Origin: Parvularcula sp038749595
GTDB lineage: Bacteria > Pseudomonadota > Alphaproteobacteria > Caulobacterales > Parvularculaceae
Reading direction: 5' to 3'
Assembly (NCBI GenBank): GCA_038749595.1
Contig: JBCDHW010000010.1
Span: forward strand, 32,632 to 96,631
DNA: 64,000 nucleotides
The notes below the pieces were generated by a model, which was not told where the DNA came from, did not search any database, and saw nothing but the letters and a program-made list of their open reading frames with translations. Made by a program: the position numbers and the translations under genes. Below are positions 32,800 to 40,823 of the stretch, piece after piece; the first letter of the stretch is position 1, and the number at the start of each line of letters is the position of its first letter.

Positions 32800-33978
32800 T
32801 TACGACGTTGCCATGAGCTTGATCGCTGCGTGGTCTTGCACCCCGCCGCCAACACGCTTGGTCGTATAGAACAGCACGTACGGTTTAGCGCTGAAGGGAT
32901 CGCGCAGAACCTGAACACCGCGACGATCGACGATGAGATATCCGGCACCAAAGTCACCGAACGCGACGGCAAAGTCACCGGCGCCAGCATCGGGCATCGC
33001 CTCGACCTCGCTCACTTCATAGCCAAGGAGCGTTGCAGGCTGCCCCGCCGAAATACCTGGATTCCAGAGGTAATTCCCTGCCGTATCCTTCAGCTTACGA
33101 ATGGTTTCGGCCGTGCGCCGGTTGACAATAAACCGCCCATTAGCCCGGTACTGTGCATCAAGCGTGTAGACGAGTTCAATCAAGCTGTCGCCGGAGACGG
33201 TGCCTGTCGTCGTTCCGATTTCGGTCGCCGTACGGCTGGCATCCGCGGCATTCGGCGCCTGAAGGAAACCGAGCGGCTTGTTGTTGCCATCGCCGTTGAC
33301 AAAGGCATCGGTTTCAGCGGCAGCGAATGTTCCGCGTACTTCCGAAGCAATCCAAGCTTCGATATCGACGGCGGAGTCTTCAAGCAGCTGCGGCGTGGCC
33401 GCAGGCATGGCGTAGATCTCGCCGGTCTTGAATTCGATCGAAGCGATTGACGGCGTTGCGGTTTCTGGTCGCGCGTCGGTCTCGCCAACCCACCCTGTGG
33501 CGTAATCCGCCTCGTTCACGGCTAGGCGATACGTCGATGTCGAGATGTGGCGCACCGTACAGAAGCTGCGGAATGGTGAGACCTCGGTCAGTGCACGGTC
33601 GATCGTTGCTTCAATCGCGGTAGGAACCGTATATCCGCCGTCTGCGTCATTTGATCCGCTTAGAGACTTTTCCTCCGGCGCTGAGATGATCCCAGCACGC
33701 ATATAGGTGTCAAACGCTTGCTTCTGCTCCGGGGCATCGCCGACTTCGAAGTTTTGACGCAGCGCTCCCACGGCCAGGCGATCAAGCGCTGCCTTTTGCT
33801 CATTGATCGTGCTTTCGAGGCGCTTCAGCTTATCGTCATAGAGCGGATCAGCTGCGCCTTTTTTCTCAACGGCCGCGAGGCGAGCGTCGTTCTCAGCCTT
33901 GAACACTTCGAACGTATGCAGCAAATCAGCCGCATGCGCCTTTTCCTCGGCAGAGGTGTGTTTCGTTTCGATCGTCAT
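32800..33978 (-). CDS. GTA g5: HK97-fold major capsid protein
   Basis: 392 residues. Residues 1-75 are a coiled, charged scaffold-like domain (FEVFKAENDARLAAVEKKG ... RLESTINEQKAALDRL), normally removed by the prohead protease. The HK97-fold shell domain follows from about 105 (GGYTVPTAIEATIDRALTEV), with AAETDAFVNGDGNNKPLGFL and GRFIVNRRTAETIRKLKD as landmarks. The ATG at 33978 is preferred to one 15 bases upstream because AAGGA lies eight bases before it; the upstream ATG would overlap the protease stop (ATGA). Confidence 0.94.
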   Translation of the reverse strand: MTIETKHTSAEEKAHAADLLHTFEVFKAENDARLAAVEKKGAADPLYDDKLKRLESTINEQKAALDRLAVGALRQNFEVGDAPEQKQAFDTYMRAGIISAPEEKSLSGSNDADGGYTVPTAIEATIDRALTEVSPFRSFCTVRHISTSTYRLAVNEADYATGWVGETDARPETATPSIASIEFKTGEIYAMPAATPQLLEDSAVDIEAWIASEVRGTFAAAETDAFVNGDGNNKPLGFLQAPNAADASRTATEIGTTTGTVSGDSLIELVYTLDAQYRANGRFIVNRRTAETIRKLKDTAGNYLWNPGISAGQPATLLGYEVSEVEAMPDAGAGDFAVAFGDFGAGYLIVDRRGVQVLRDPFSAKPYVLFYTTKRVGGGVQDHAAIKLMATS

Positions 33979-33989
33979 ACGTTTTTCCT

Positions 33990-34448
33990 TCATGATGACA
34001 AGAGATTACGAGGAAGGCGCTCTCCGGCGCTTGAGACCCGTGAGATCCGGGCTTGGGGCGACATGGGGAACGTCACGATACTGATTTCCCACAAGTCGAT
34101 ACGGGTAAGGAGGCGCCCGACCGACGTACGCCGGGCTTTTTTTGCCTTGAAGCCGATCGACAAACCGTCGATGGCGCCGCCGTGAATGAGGCGGTGCGTC
34201 GTCCGTCCTTCGTCCGTGTCGAGAAAGAGTTGCCCACGGACGAAAAGCCCGCGATGATCTTCCCTGATGTCCGTCCAGAGGCCAATGGGCGTCTCCGCTT
34301 GATGCTGATAAAGCATCCTAATCTGGCCTGGCTTGGGGGGGATAAGTTCTTTGCGAAAAGCGCCCGGCTCGATCCGATCACCGGTCAGGTCTGCGTCATT
34401 AAACAGGGCCGCATAACCTTCAAATTCGGCGCGTGTTGGCGAAATCAT
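33990..34448 (-). CDS. GTA g4: HK97-family prohead protease
   Basis: 152 residues, peptidase family U35. FEGYAALFNDADLTGDRIEPGAF opens the domain, IRMLYQHQAETPIG carries the catalytic His, GAIDGLSIGF the catalytic Ser region and WEISIVTFPMSP the closing strand. It removes the capsid scaffold domain during assembly. The frame is open to 34550 but that would lie within the portal gene; the ATG at 34448 begins 10 bases after the portal stop and matches the family N-terminus. Confidence 0.92.
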   Translation of the reverse strand: MISPTRAEFEGYAALFNDADLTGDRIEPGAFRKELIPPKPGQIRMLYQHQAETPIGLWTDIREDHRGLFVRGQLFLDTDEGRTTHRLIHGGAIDGLSIGFKAKKARRTSVGRLLTRIDLWEISIVTFPMSPQARISRVSSAGERLPRNLLSS

Positions 34449-34458
34449 CGTACACGCT

Positions 34459-35592
34459 CTATCCGTTGAGGGTGCTGTCGAACGGGGGATAACCAAAGGC
34501 CGCCCGCTTCTCGGCATCCGTGAGGAAATCAGCATCGGCGATCCGATCAAGCCGCGCTGAACGTTCGGGGCTCAAGGCTTCCACCGCGGCAAGGTCAGGA
34601 ACAATCCGCATCGAGCGCCCGGGATCGAGCCAACCGGCGAGAGCCTGGCTGACCCGGCCAACCAGCGGAAGGACCGTTTGGCGCCAAAAGGCGAGGTTCG
34701 CTTCCTTATAGTTGGCGTACGTATTATCACCCGGAATGCCGAGCAACATCGGCGGAACACCAAACGCCAGCGCGATATCACGTGCGGCCGAGTTCTTCAG
34801 ATTTTGGAAATCCATCTCCGCTGGCGTCAGCCCCATGGGACGCCAATCAAGCCCCCCATCGAGCAGCAGCGGTCGACCTGCACCGCGCAAACCGGTGAAG
34901 CCCGCTTCAAGCTCTTCTTTGAGCCGATCAAATTGCTCCGGGGTCAGGTTTTGCCCGCCTTCACCACCCTTGTGCACTAAGGCGCCTGACGGTCTTGCAG
35001 CGTTATCAATAAGTTGCCTGTTCCAGGCGCAAGCAGCATTGTGCAGATGAATGGCGTCGGCAGCGACCTGGAGAGGCGCCAATCCGGCCTTGTGATCGAC
35101 CGGTTGCCATAGCGAGAGGTGCAAAAGCGGCATCCGTCCGGACATATCGGCATAGATCGTCCGCTCACCCCTCTTCGTCCTCAGACGATACCCCTCTTTA
35201 AACGGTTCAACCGTACTGGGATGAATATGAAAGAGCGCGCGCACGTCTTCGCTGGCGGTCAGCTTTTCGACATATGCGTTGCCGTGCGTTTGTAGGTATG
35301 CGTAGATTTCTTGGAAAAAGTCTGTGCCCGCCTCATCAGGGTTCGGACGTTCCAAAAGCGCGCACCACGGACCATCGGCAAGCAACGCGCCGTGCTCTTC
35401 AACGGCGAGAGGAACAGCGGCTGCAGCTTCGGAGATCATCCGGATACACCGGTAAGCAACAACATTGCTGCGGAAGCTGGCTGGTGCCACCCGTGGCCCG
35501 GGGTCACCGACGCCGTGGAGCGCGATGAGGTCGGCCAGGGACGTGCTTTTTTGCACCTGGGGTGCCGTTCGTTTTGTCAGTCTCTTGAGCAT
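34459..35592 (-). CDS. GTA g3: HK97-family portal protein
   Basis: 377 residues, phage portal (HK97 type), the dodecameric channel through which DNA enters. Landmarks: NVVAYRCIRMISEAAAAVPL, TDFFQEIYAYLQTHGNAYVE, FDRLKEELEAGFTGLRGAGR, and FQNLKNSAARDIALAFGVPP near residue 280. The ATG at 35592 has AAAGGA seven bases upstream; a TTG two codons earlier lies on top of that site and is not preferred. It starts about 13 bases after the terminase stop. Confidence 0.94.
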   Translation of the reverse strand: MLKRLTKRTAPQVQKSTSLADLIALHGVGDPGPRVAPASFRSNVVAYRCIRMISEAAAAVPLAVEEHGALLADGPWCALLERPNPDEAGTDFFQEIYAYLQTHGNAYVEKLTASEDVRALFHIHPSTVEPFKEGYRLRTKRGERTIYADMSGRMPLLHLSLWQPVDHKAGLAPLQVAADAIHLHNAACAWNRQLIDNAARPSGALVHKGGEGGQNLTPEQFDRLKEELEAGFTGLRGAGRPLLLDGGLDWRPMGLTPAEMDFQNLKNSAARDIALAFGVPPMLLGIPGDNTYANYKEANLAFWRQTVLPLVGRVSQALAGWLDPGRSMRIVPDLAAVEALSPERSARLDRIADADFLTDAEKRAAFGYPPFDSTLNG

Positions 35593-35605
35593 CTTCAATT
35601 CCTTT

Positions 35606-36877
35606 CTAAAGCGGACGGACCGAGGGCGGAGCTTCGCCGGCGAGCATCAGATCCGTCAGTGCCCAAACAAGCGCATCGAGCCGATCAGGGCTGTCGCCAC
35701 CGTGAGCCCCAGTGAATGACGTCATCTGATCTTCAAGTTCGGGAAATGGCGTGATGTGCTTCACCCGGCCTTGTTCGTAGAGCGCCGCAATCGGCTCAGC
35801 GCGGAGGATCTTCCCGCGGGTTGCGCGGACTGCCCGGGTGGGCACCGTGGGATCAGCCGAACGCAGAACATCCGTCACCAGATCACCGCCCTGATTGACC
35901 TCGACGACGACACGGTCTGCTTCCCAGCGGTGGTAAGCAGCGGCGACTTTCTTCGCCCAGCCAAGCGGCGTAAGCCCCTGGACCGTGGCATCCTCAAGCA
36001 CATAGGCCGTGAGCTGATCATCACAGTGGAGACCTGCAACCACGATCCCGCAAGCGTCTGAACCGGCGTGGCTGGTGACGGGGGGATCCACCGCCACAAC
36101 GATCCGGGAGAAGCCCTCGGGCCGGGGCGCCCGCGCCGCTTCGATCAGCGACCAGGTCCAAAGCGCGCCTTCGCGATCCTCGATCAGTTCACCGAGCAAT
36201 TCTTGGCGACCGAGCGGTGTGCCTTCGTAAATCGCGGCGATCTCAGCGAGAAACGCATCGGCGAGGTTTGGCCTGTTCGCATAGGTCGAGGCGCGGGTGA
36301 TGGTCGTCGTCTGCCGCGCCATGATCGCTTTGAGGAGCGCGATGGGCCGCGGCGTGGTGGTCACCATCTGCCGCGGGTCGGTCCCGAGGCGCAGGCCCAT
36401 CTGCAGGTTCGACCAAGTCGCCTCTCCGCCCGGCCACTTGGCGAGTTCATCTGACCACGCCGTATCGAATTGATAGCCGCGCAGACCGTCCGCATCTTCG
36501 GCAGAAAAAAGCTGCGCCTGGGCACCGCCTGACCAAACGACACGTCGCCGCGAGGGCTCAAACGTTGGCGGCTTGAACATCGCACCGGTGTGCAAGAGGC
36601 CTGAGGGTCCCTCCACCATCACCTCCCGGCCATCGCGGTAGGTCTCAGCGACAAGCGCGATCCGCTCAGCGCCCGCCTGCACCCGCTCGTGCACCCATTC
36701 AGCGCCCGCGCGGGTCTTCCCCGCACCCCGGCCACCGAGGAAAAGCCACGTGGTCCAGTCACCCTTCGGAGCCGTCTGTTCCGCGCGTGCGCGGACGCGC
36801 CAGCTCACGAGGAGGCGGAGTAAGTCCGCGTGCGCGCACGCGTCGCTCAAGCTCGTCCATCCCGAGTGATTCAGCAT
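35606..36877 (-). CDS. GTA g2: terminase large subunit
   Basis: About 423 residues, DNA-packaging motor. Walker A LGGRGAGKTRAG and a Walker B-type FDTAWSDELAKW give the ATPase, and a C-terminal nuclease domain begins around VVAVDPPVTSHAG, with VVVEVNQGGDLV and DRLDALVWALTDL. GTA terminases package host DNA by headful without a pac site. The frame is open to 37066; the ATG at 36877 is chosen because the reliable homology starts soon after. This makes it overlap g1 by roughly 119 bases in another frame. The start is the least certain in the cluster. Confidence 0.9.
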   Translation of the reverse strand: MLNHSGWTSLSDACAHADLLRLLVSWRVRARAEQTAPKGDWTTWLFLGGRGAGKTRAGAEWVHERVQAGAERIALVAETYRDGREVMVEGPSGLLHTGAMFKPPTFEPSRRRVVWSGGAQAQLFSAEDADGLRGYQFDTAWSDELAKWPGGEATWSNLQMGLRLGTDPRQMVTTTPRPIALLKAIMARQTTTITRASTYANRPNLADAFLAEIAAIYEGTPLGRQELLGELIEDREGALWTWSLIEAARAPRPEGFSRIVVAVDPPVTSHAGSDACGIVVAGLHCDDQLTAYVLEDATVQGLTPLGWAKKVAAAYHRWEADRVVVEVNQGGDLVTDVLRSADPTVPTRAVRATRGKILRAEPIAALYEQGRVKHITPFPELEDQMTSFTGAHGGDSPDRLDALVWALTDLMLAGEAPPSVRPL

Positions 36878-37157
36878 GGCGGCGAAGTCGTCGTTCCAAA
36901 GCGCGCTTGAGGGCTTCGGTGTCACCGTTGAAAGGATCGATGGGGTAGGTTTGGGCGTCGCCTTTGTCATCCATACCGAGTGTCTTTTCGACGTTGGTGC
37001 GATGGACCTGGATGATCCGGCCGCGTTTCTCGGCAAGCGCCACGGCCTCGGGGTCGGACCAATCAAGCCGCGCGAGGTGGGCGGCTTGCTCGCATAGAAG
37101 CTGGGTCAGCCCTGCGGAAAGGTCCGATGCGAGAGAGGACAAAGCGTCTTGCACCAT
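36759..37157 (-). CDS. GTA g1: putative small terminase
   Basis: 132 residues, in the place of RcGTA gp1, described as the small terminase. It is highly helical and charged: LTQLLCEQAAHLARLDWSD, EAVALAEKRGRIIQVHRTN, ALKRALERRLRRHAESLGM, and a Pro/Arg-rich tail PPRELARPRTRG. Its C-terminal third is encoded over the 5' part of g2. The ATG at 37157 is preferred over a TTG at 37166. It is first gene of the cluster, divergent from the VPLPA-CTERM gene; the cluster promoter must lie in 37158-37359. Confidence 0.75.
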   Translation of the reverse strand: MVQDALSSLASDLSAGLTQLLCEQAAHLARLDWSDPEAVALAEKRGRIIQVHRTNVEKTLGMDDKGDAQTYPIDPFNGDTEALKRALERRLRRHAESLGMDELERRVRARGLTPPPRELARPRTRGTDGSEG

Positions 37158-37359
37158 GGCGACCAAGGTACGGGCGCCGGGACGGGCGGGGATAAGTTAC
37201 TCGCGAGATGCAACTGGAACACCGCAGGCGCAGCCGAATGCACTAAAGGCGCGCAAAGAAACGACAAAAAATCAGGCTCAAACCGGAATTAACGCTTCCG
37301 TAACCGCGGGGGATAGGATATTCTTAACCTCGGTTAATCGGCACCGTTTGGGGGTGATC

Positions 37360-37956
37360 ATGAAAAAGCTGCTCACGATGGCCGCGGCGGTTGCCGCGTC
37401 GTTTGGGATCGCGAACGCAGTCATTTTGGACTTTGAAGACTTTGCTGCAGCAGGCGGCTTGGTGAATGTGAACCCGTTGGCGCCGTACTTCGAAGATGGC
37501 TTCACCGTCGACGTGGCGAATGGCGAATCGGCTGTGTTCGACTCCACGGCTGCCACCGACATGCTCGGCAACTCAGCGAGTGACTTTTTCGGCTTCAGCG
37601 AAAACAATGAGGTGACCATCGTTCGTGACGGCGGCGGCCGCTTCGATTTGGTCTCGGTCCTTGCGGGTCCCACCACGCTCGCGGACGACACCGACGTGAC
37701 GTTCACGGTTGTTGGGGTTTTTGATTTTGTGACGTCGTCGTTCGGCGCGTCTTCCTTCACGGTGAACACGGCAACGCTTCTCCCCGTTGTTTTCTCGAAC
37801 ATTGAGGCGCTGATCATCTTCGCGAGCGACGATGCCGCGATCGACAACGTTGATCTTTCACCGAACGAAGTTCCCGTCCCGGCAGCGCTACCGCTGTTTG
37901 GTGCAGCTGCTGCGGGTTTCGCTGCGCTTCGTCGGCGGCGGAAGGCACTGAGCTAA
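37360..37956 (+). CDS. VPLPA-CTERM-type sorted exported protein
   Basis: 198 residues. A signal peptide (MKKLLTMAAAVAASFGIANA) leads to a beta-rich acidic domain with LDFEDFAAAG at its start. The C-terminus has the PEP-CTERM-class sorting signal of the VPLPA variety: VPVPAALPLF, a hydrophobic helix, and the basic RRRRK. Such proteins are processed by an exosortase and often end up on the surface or in exopolysaccharide. No exosortase is in the window. The start at 37360 follows GGGGGTG; the frame is open upstream to 36964 but that part is antisense to GTA g1. A strong terminator follows at 38009. Confidence 0.88.
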   Translation: MKKLLTMAAAVAASFGIANAVILDFEDFAAAGGLVNVNPLAPYFEDGFTVDVANGESAVFDSTAATDMLGNSASDFFGFSENNEVTIVRDGGGRFDLVSVLAGPTTLADDTDVTFTVVGVFDFVTSSFGASSFTVNTATLLPVVFSNIEALIIFASDDAAIDNVDLSPNEVPVPAALPLFGAAAAGFAALRRRRKALS

Positions 37957-38008
37957 AAGCTGAGAGCGGCGAAGCTTCAAAGCGAGGACGACGTTGCGAG
38001 TTTTCAGG

Positions 38009-38039
38009 GCGCTGCGGGGTCAACCGCGGCGCTTTTTTT
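38009..38039 (+). terminator. intrinsic terminator of the VPLPA-CTERM gene, inside the ycgN 3' end
   Basis: A 9-bp stem GCGCTGCGG (38009-38017) / CCGCGGCGC (38024-38032) with one G-U pair and a 6-base loop is followed by seven T. Most of it lies within the coding sequence of the convergent ycgN-like gene, whose stop is at 38020-38022. Confidence 0.85.
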
Positions 38040-38475
38040 CTGTCACGAAGCGCCAGAGCTCTTCTTCTTTGACGTCATGCTCGTGGACAAGATCACGGGG
38101 AACGGCGACGCCTGCACGCTCGACACTGGCCCATTCTCCACTGACCAGCGGATGCCAGTTCGCCAAGTCACGGCCTTCTGATAGCCGCCGATAGGCGCAC
38201 GTCTCCGGCATAAAGTTGAGTTCAGCGACGTTATCGGGACGCAGCTCGACACAGCCTGGGACCAACGTGGTGCGGCGCGCATAGCACGTGCATCGGCGCG
38301 CCTCGGGGTCGAACAATTGGCAATGCACCGAGGTCTTCTCGAAAACCCCCGGCGCGTCTTCGTCTTCGAGCACCACCAAACAGCATCGCCCGCATCCATC
38401 GCACAGGCTTTCCCACTCTGAACGGGTCATTTCAGCGAGCGTCTTACGCTTCCAGAAGGGTGCTTCTTGAGCCAT
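38020..38475 (-). CDS. YcgN family cysteine cluster protein
   Basis: 151 residues, UPF0260/YcgN family. The cysteine cluster is C25, C28, C31 and C32 (WESLCDGCGRCC), then C52, C62, C64, C75 and C93, suggesting metal or iron-sulfur binding; the family's activity is not established. The C-terminal residues EKKRRG are encoded by the T-run and stem of the neighbouring gene's terminator. It is divergent from the secreted hydrolase-fold gene with about 90 bases between. Confidence 0.92.
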   Translation of the reverse strand: MAQEAPFWKRKTLAEMTRSEWESLCDGCGRCCLVVLEDEDAPGVFEKTSVHCQLFDPEARRCTCYARRTTLVPGCVELRPDNVAELNFMPETCAYRRLSEGRDLANWHPLVSGEWASVERAGVAVPRDLVHEHDVKEEELWRFVTEKKRRG

Positions 38476-38567
38476 GGGTGCAGCGTGGTCTCGGTCAACA
38501 AGGACTTAACGTCTGGCGGCGAAAAAGGGGCTCGACAAGAGTCGCAATTTGCCAGGGCCCGACCGTC

Positions 38568-40745
38568 ATGCTCCGCCTTATCCTTGCTTTTCTCGCTTTC
38601 ACCTGCGGCACAGCCGCCGCCCAACCGCGCCCGTCCGAGGTCATCGACCGGGATAAACCTTACGGTGGGCACCCGCGCCAGTTGATTGACGTCGCCGCGC
38701 GCCCGCTCAGCACGCTCAAACCGGCCATTGTCATCGTCCACGGCGGCAGCTGGCAGGCAGGGGACAAGCGCACGGCGACGGCGAAGACGAAGTTCTTCCT
38801 CAGTGAGGGGTTTGCTGTCGCCGCGGTCAATTATCGGCTGCACCCCGAAGTCTCTCCGCGCGAGCAAGCAGAGGACATCGCCGCCGCCGCTGTCTGGCTC
38901 GCCAAGAACGCTGATCGCTACGGCATCGACCCGCGGCAGATCTACCTCGCAGGCCACGCAGCGGGCGCGCACCTCGTCAGCTTGGTCGGCACCGATCCGC
39001 GTTACCTCAAAACTTATGGCGCCAGCCCGTCGGACCTGGGCGGGATTATCGCCCTCGACTCGGGCGCCTATGACGTGGGCGCCGAGATCGCGGCGACCAA
39101 CATTCAAACCCCCGAGGGACGCACACTGCGGCAAGTCTTTGGCGACAACCCCACCTATTGGCCGCAACTGTCGCCGCTGTTCAAAGCCCCAACGGGGCGC
39201 GCCCTGCCTCCGTTCTTCATCGCCCACAGCGCTGGAAGGGACGACGTCTTCCGCCAGGCCAAACCGTTCGCATCCGCACTGCGCAATGCAGGGGCCGTCG
39301 CAGTGCTCTACGAGAGCGCGGGGCGCGATAAGGAAAGCATCTACCGCTTCTTCGGGTCACCCGACGACCCCACCACCCTCGCCGCGCTGAATTTCATTCG
39401 CCGCGAAGCCAACATCCCCGTCGCGCGCGAAGAAAAAGGCGACGAGGGCGAGCTGCCCATGGTGCCTTGGCTGTTCGCATTCGAAGCGCCGGAGACGGAC
39501 ACGATCGGGCGCAAATTGACGGGTACGCAGGTGACCAAACTTGTGGCTCACAATGATCGCTTGTTTGCGGGCAATGCCCACCCGAACGAAATGGAAGAGA
39601 ACCGTCGTGGCCAAGTCATGCGCCTCGACGCCCGTGAAGAGCGCTGGCACCTCGATTACCAAATGCCGCGCGGGTATACAGAGGTCAGCGCACTGACGAC
39701 TGTTGCGTTCGAGACCGATAGCGAAGCACGTCCGATTGAGCCTCTCGACTATCTGATGGTCGGAGCGACTTTCGAAAAACAGCGCGGTGTTCCTGCGCCA
39801 GCGGGCGTCTTTATCCGTACGCCGAGTGGTAATTGGACCAAGCAAGACCTTGGGATGATCGACCTTGACGTGCCCGAAGCGACTGTAGGCGCACTCGGCG
39901 CCTATCGCGATCCTGAGCTGAAAACCGATCTCGTCTTCGCAGGGGCAAGCCCCGCGCCGCTCGGTATCTACCGGGGTGTCTACGACGCAGCGGCTGTCGG
40001 CGGCATTCGGTTTGATCAGATCCCAGAATATACGCCCCGCGGCCAGGAGGCTGTCGTCGGCTTCGCGACCTGCGCGGGTCGGCTCTACGCAGCAACCACC
40101 CGGCAGATCCTACGCCGTATTGATGGCGATGCGCCCCGTTGGGTCAGCGTCATGGATATGGAAGAAGTCGCCGCCAACGAGCCTTACGCCAGCGATCTCG
40201 ATGTCTATTGGCAAAAGAACTACGCCATCAGCGCATTCCGGTGCGACCGCAGCCAGCGCAAACCAACGCTTGCGTTCAGTACCCTGAACAGAGCCTTCCG
40301 CTTTAGCCCTGGCGAAAGCGCCCCCGTTGTCGAGCTCAATCTCGCGGGCTTTTTGCGGTCTGAGCTTGGCCGCGATCCGCACTATGTCCTTGCGTCTGAG
40401 GCCAGCATGGTGCGCCGCCGCGGGCGCGACGTGGAAGAATGGATCGGGCTCGAAGTCTACTATGATCCCAACTATCTCGCCGCCCGGCCAGCGTTCCCGC
40501 ACTGGCGCACGGGGTTTGGCAAAGACGCCTGGTATCTTGTCCGCACGGTCATCGGTGGACAAATCGATTACCGCCTCGAAGAGATCACGATCCCGGGCAA
40601 CGACCCGAATTACCGGCCTTTGGCGAAAGTCGGCGCCTTCGCCTTGTCACCGTTTGAAGATGACAACGCGATCTACGCAGGCGGTTTTGCACCCCGCTTT
40701 AAAGACGTCACCAACACGGCGTGGATCGCGCGCGGCGAGCTCTGA
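38568..40745 (+). CDS. secreted alpha/beta-hydrolase-fold protein with degenerate catalytic site and C-terminal beta domain
   Basis: 725 residues. Signal peptide MLRLILAFLAFTCGTAAAQ. Residues about 25-280 follow the esterase-like alpha/beta hydrolase fold: oxyanion motif IVIVHGGSW at 54-62, VNYRLHPE at 88-94, nucleophile elbow LAGHAAGAHLV at 127-137. In active relatives the elbow is GHSAGAH; here position 131 is Ala (codon GCA). The usual His near the C-terminal end of the fold (DHxSI) reads DKESI at 254-258. So the nucleophile and probably the His are lost. Residues 290-725 form a separate beta-rich region with repeated strand-like units, perhaps a propeller. A binding or scaffolding role in the envelope is inferred. 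The start is set by the signal peptide. Confidence 0.75.
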   Translation: MLRLILAFLAFTCGTAAAQPRPSEVIDRDKPYGGHPRQLIDVAARPLSTLKPAIVIVHGGSWQAGDKRTATAKTKFFLSEGFAVAAVNYRLHPEVSPREQAEDIAAAAVWLAKNADRYGIDPRQIYLAGHAAGAHLVSLVGTDPRYLKTYGASPSDLGGIIALDSGAYDVGAEIAATNIQTPEGRTLRQVFGDNPTYWPQLSPLFKAPTGRALPPFFIAHSAGRDDVFRQAKPFASALRNAGAVAVLYESAGRDKESIYRFFGSPDDPTTLAALNFIRREANIPVAREEKGDEGELPMVPWLFAFEAPETDTIGRKLTGTQVTKLVAHNDRLFAGNAHPNEMEENRRGQVMRLDAREERWHLDYQMPRGYTEVSALTTVAFETDSEARPIEPLDYLMVGATFEKQRGVPAPAGVFIRTPSGNWTKQDLGMIDLDVPEATVGALGAYRDPELKTDLVFAGASPAPLGIYRGVYDAAAVGGIRFDQIPEYTPRGQEAVVGFATCAGRLYAATTRQILRRIDGDAPRWVSVMDMEEVAANEPYASDLDVYWQKNYAISAFRCDRSQRKPTLAFSTLNRAFRFSPGESAPVVELNLAGFLRSELGRDPHYVLASEASMVRRRGRDVEEWIGLEVYYDPNYLAARPAFPHWRTGFGKDAWYLVRTVIGGQIDYRLEEITIPGNDPNYRPLAKVGAFALSPFEDDNAIYAGGFAPRFKDVTNTAWIARGEL

Positions 40746-40823
40746 CGCGCACGGTGCGCACCGCGCGCAACAAAATTCCCACCTCAACCGCGTTTCGCGC
40801 TAAGTGCGGGACAGGATTGAATT

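Noticed and set aside
25108..37157. Reading the head-tail cluster as an active or defective prophage
   Set aside because: No integrase, repressor, replication, lysis or attachment-site repeats are seen; gene order and content follow RcGTA, and all motifs are intact.
36964..37359. N-terminal extension of the VPLPA-CTERM gene
   Set aside because: The extension is antisense to GTA g1, and a clear signal peptide and ribosome-binding site start at 37360.
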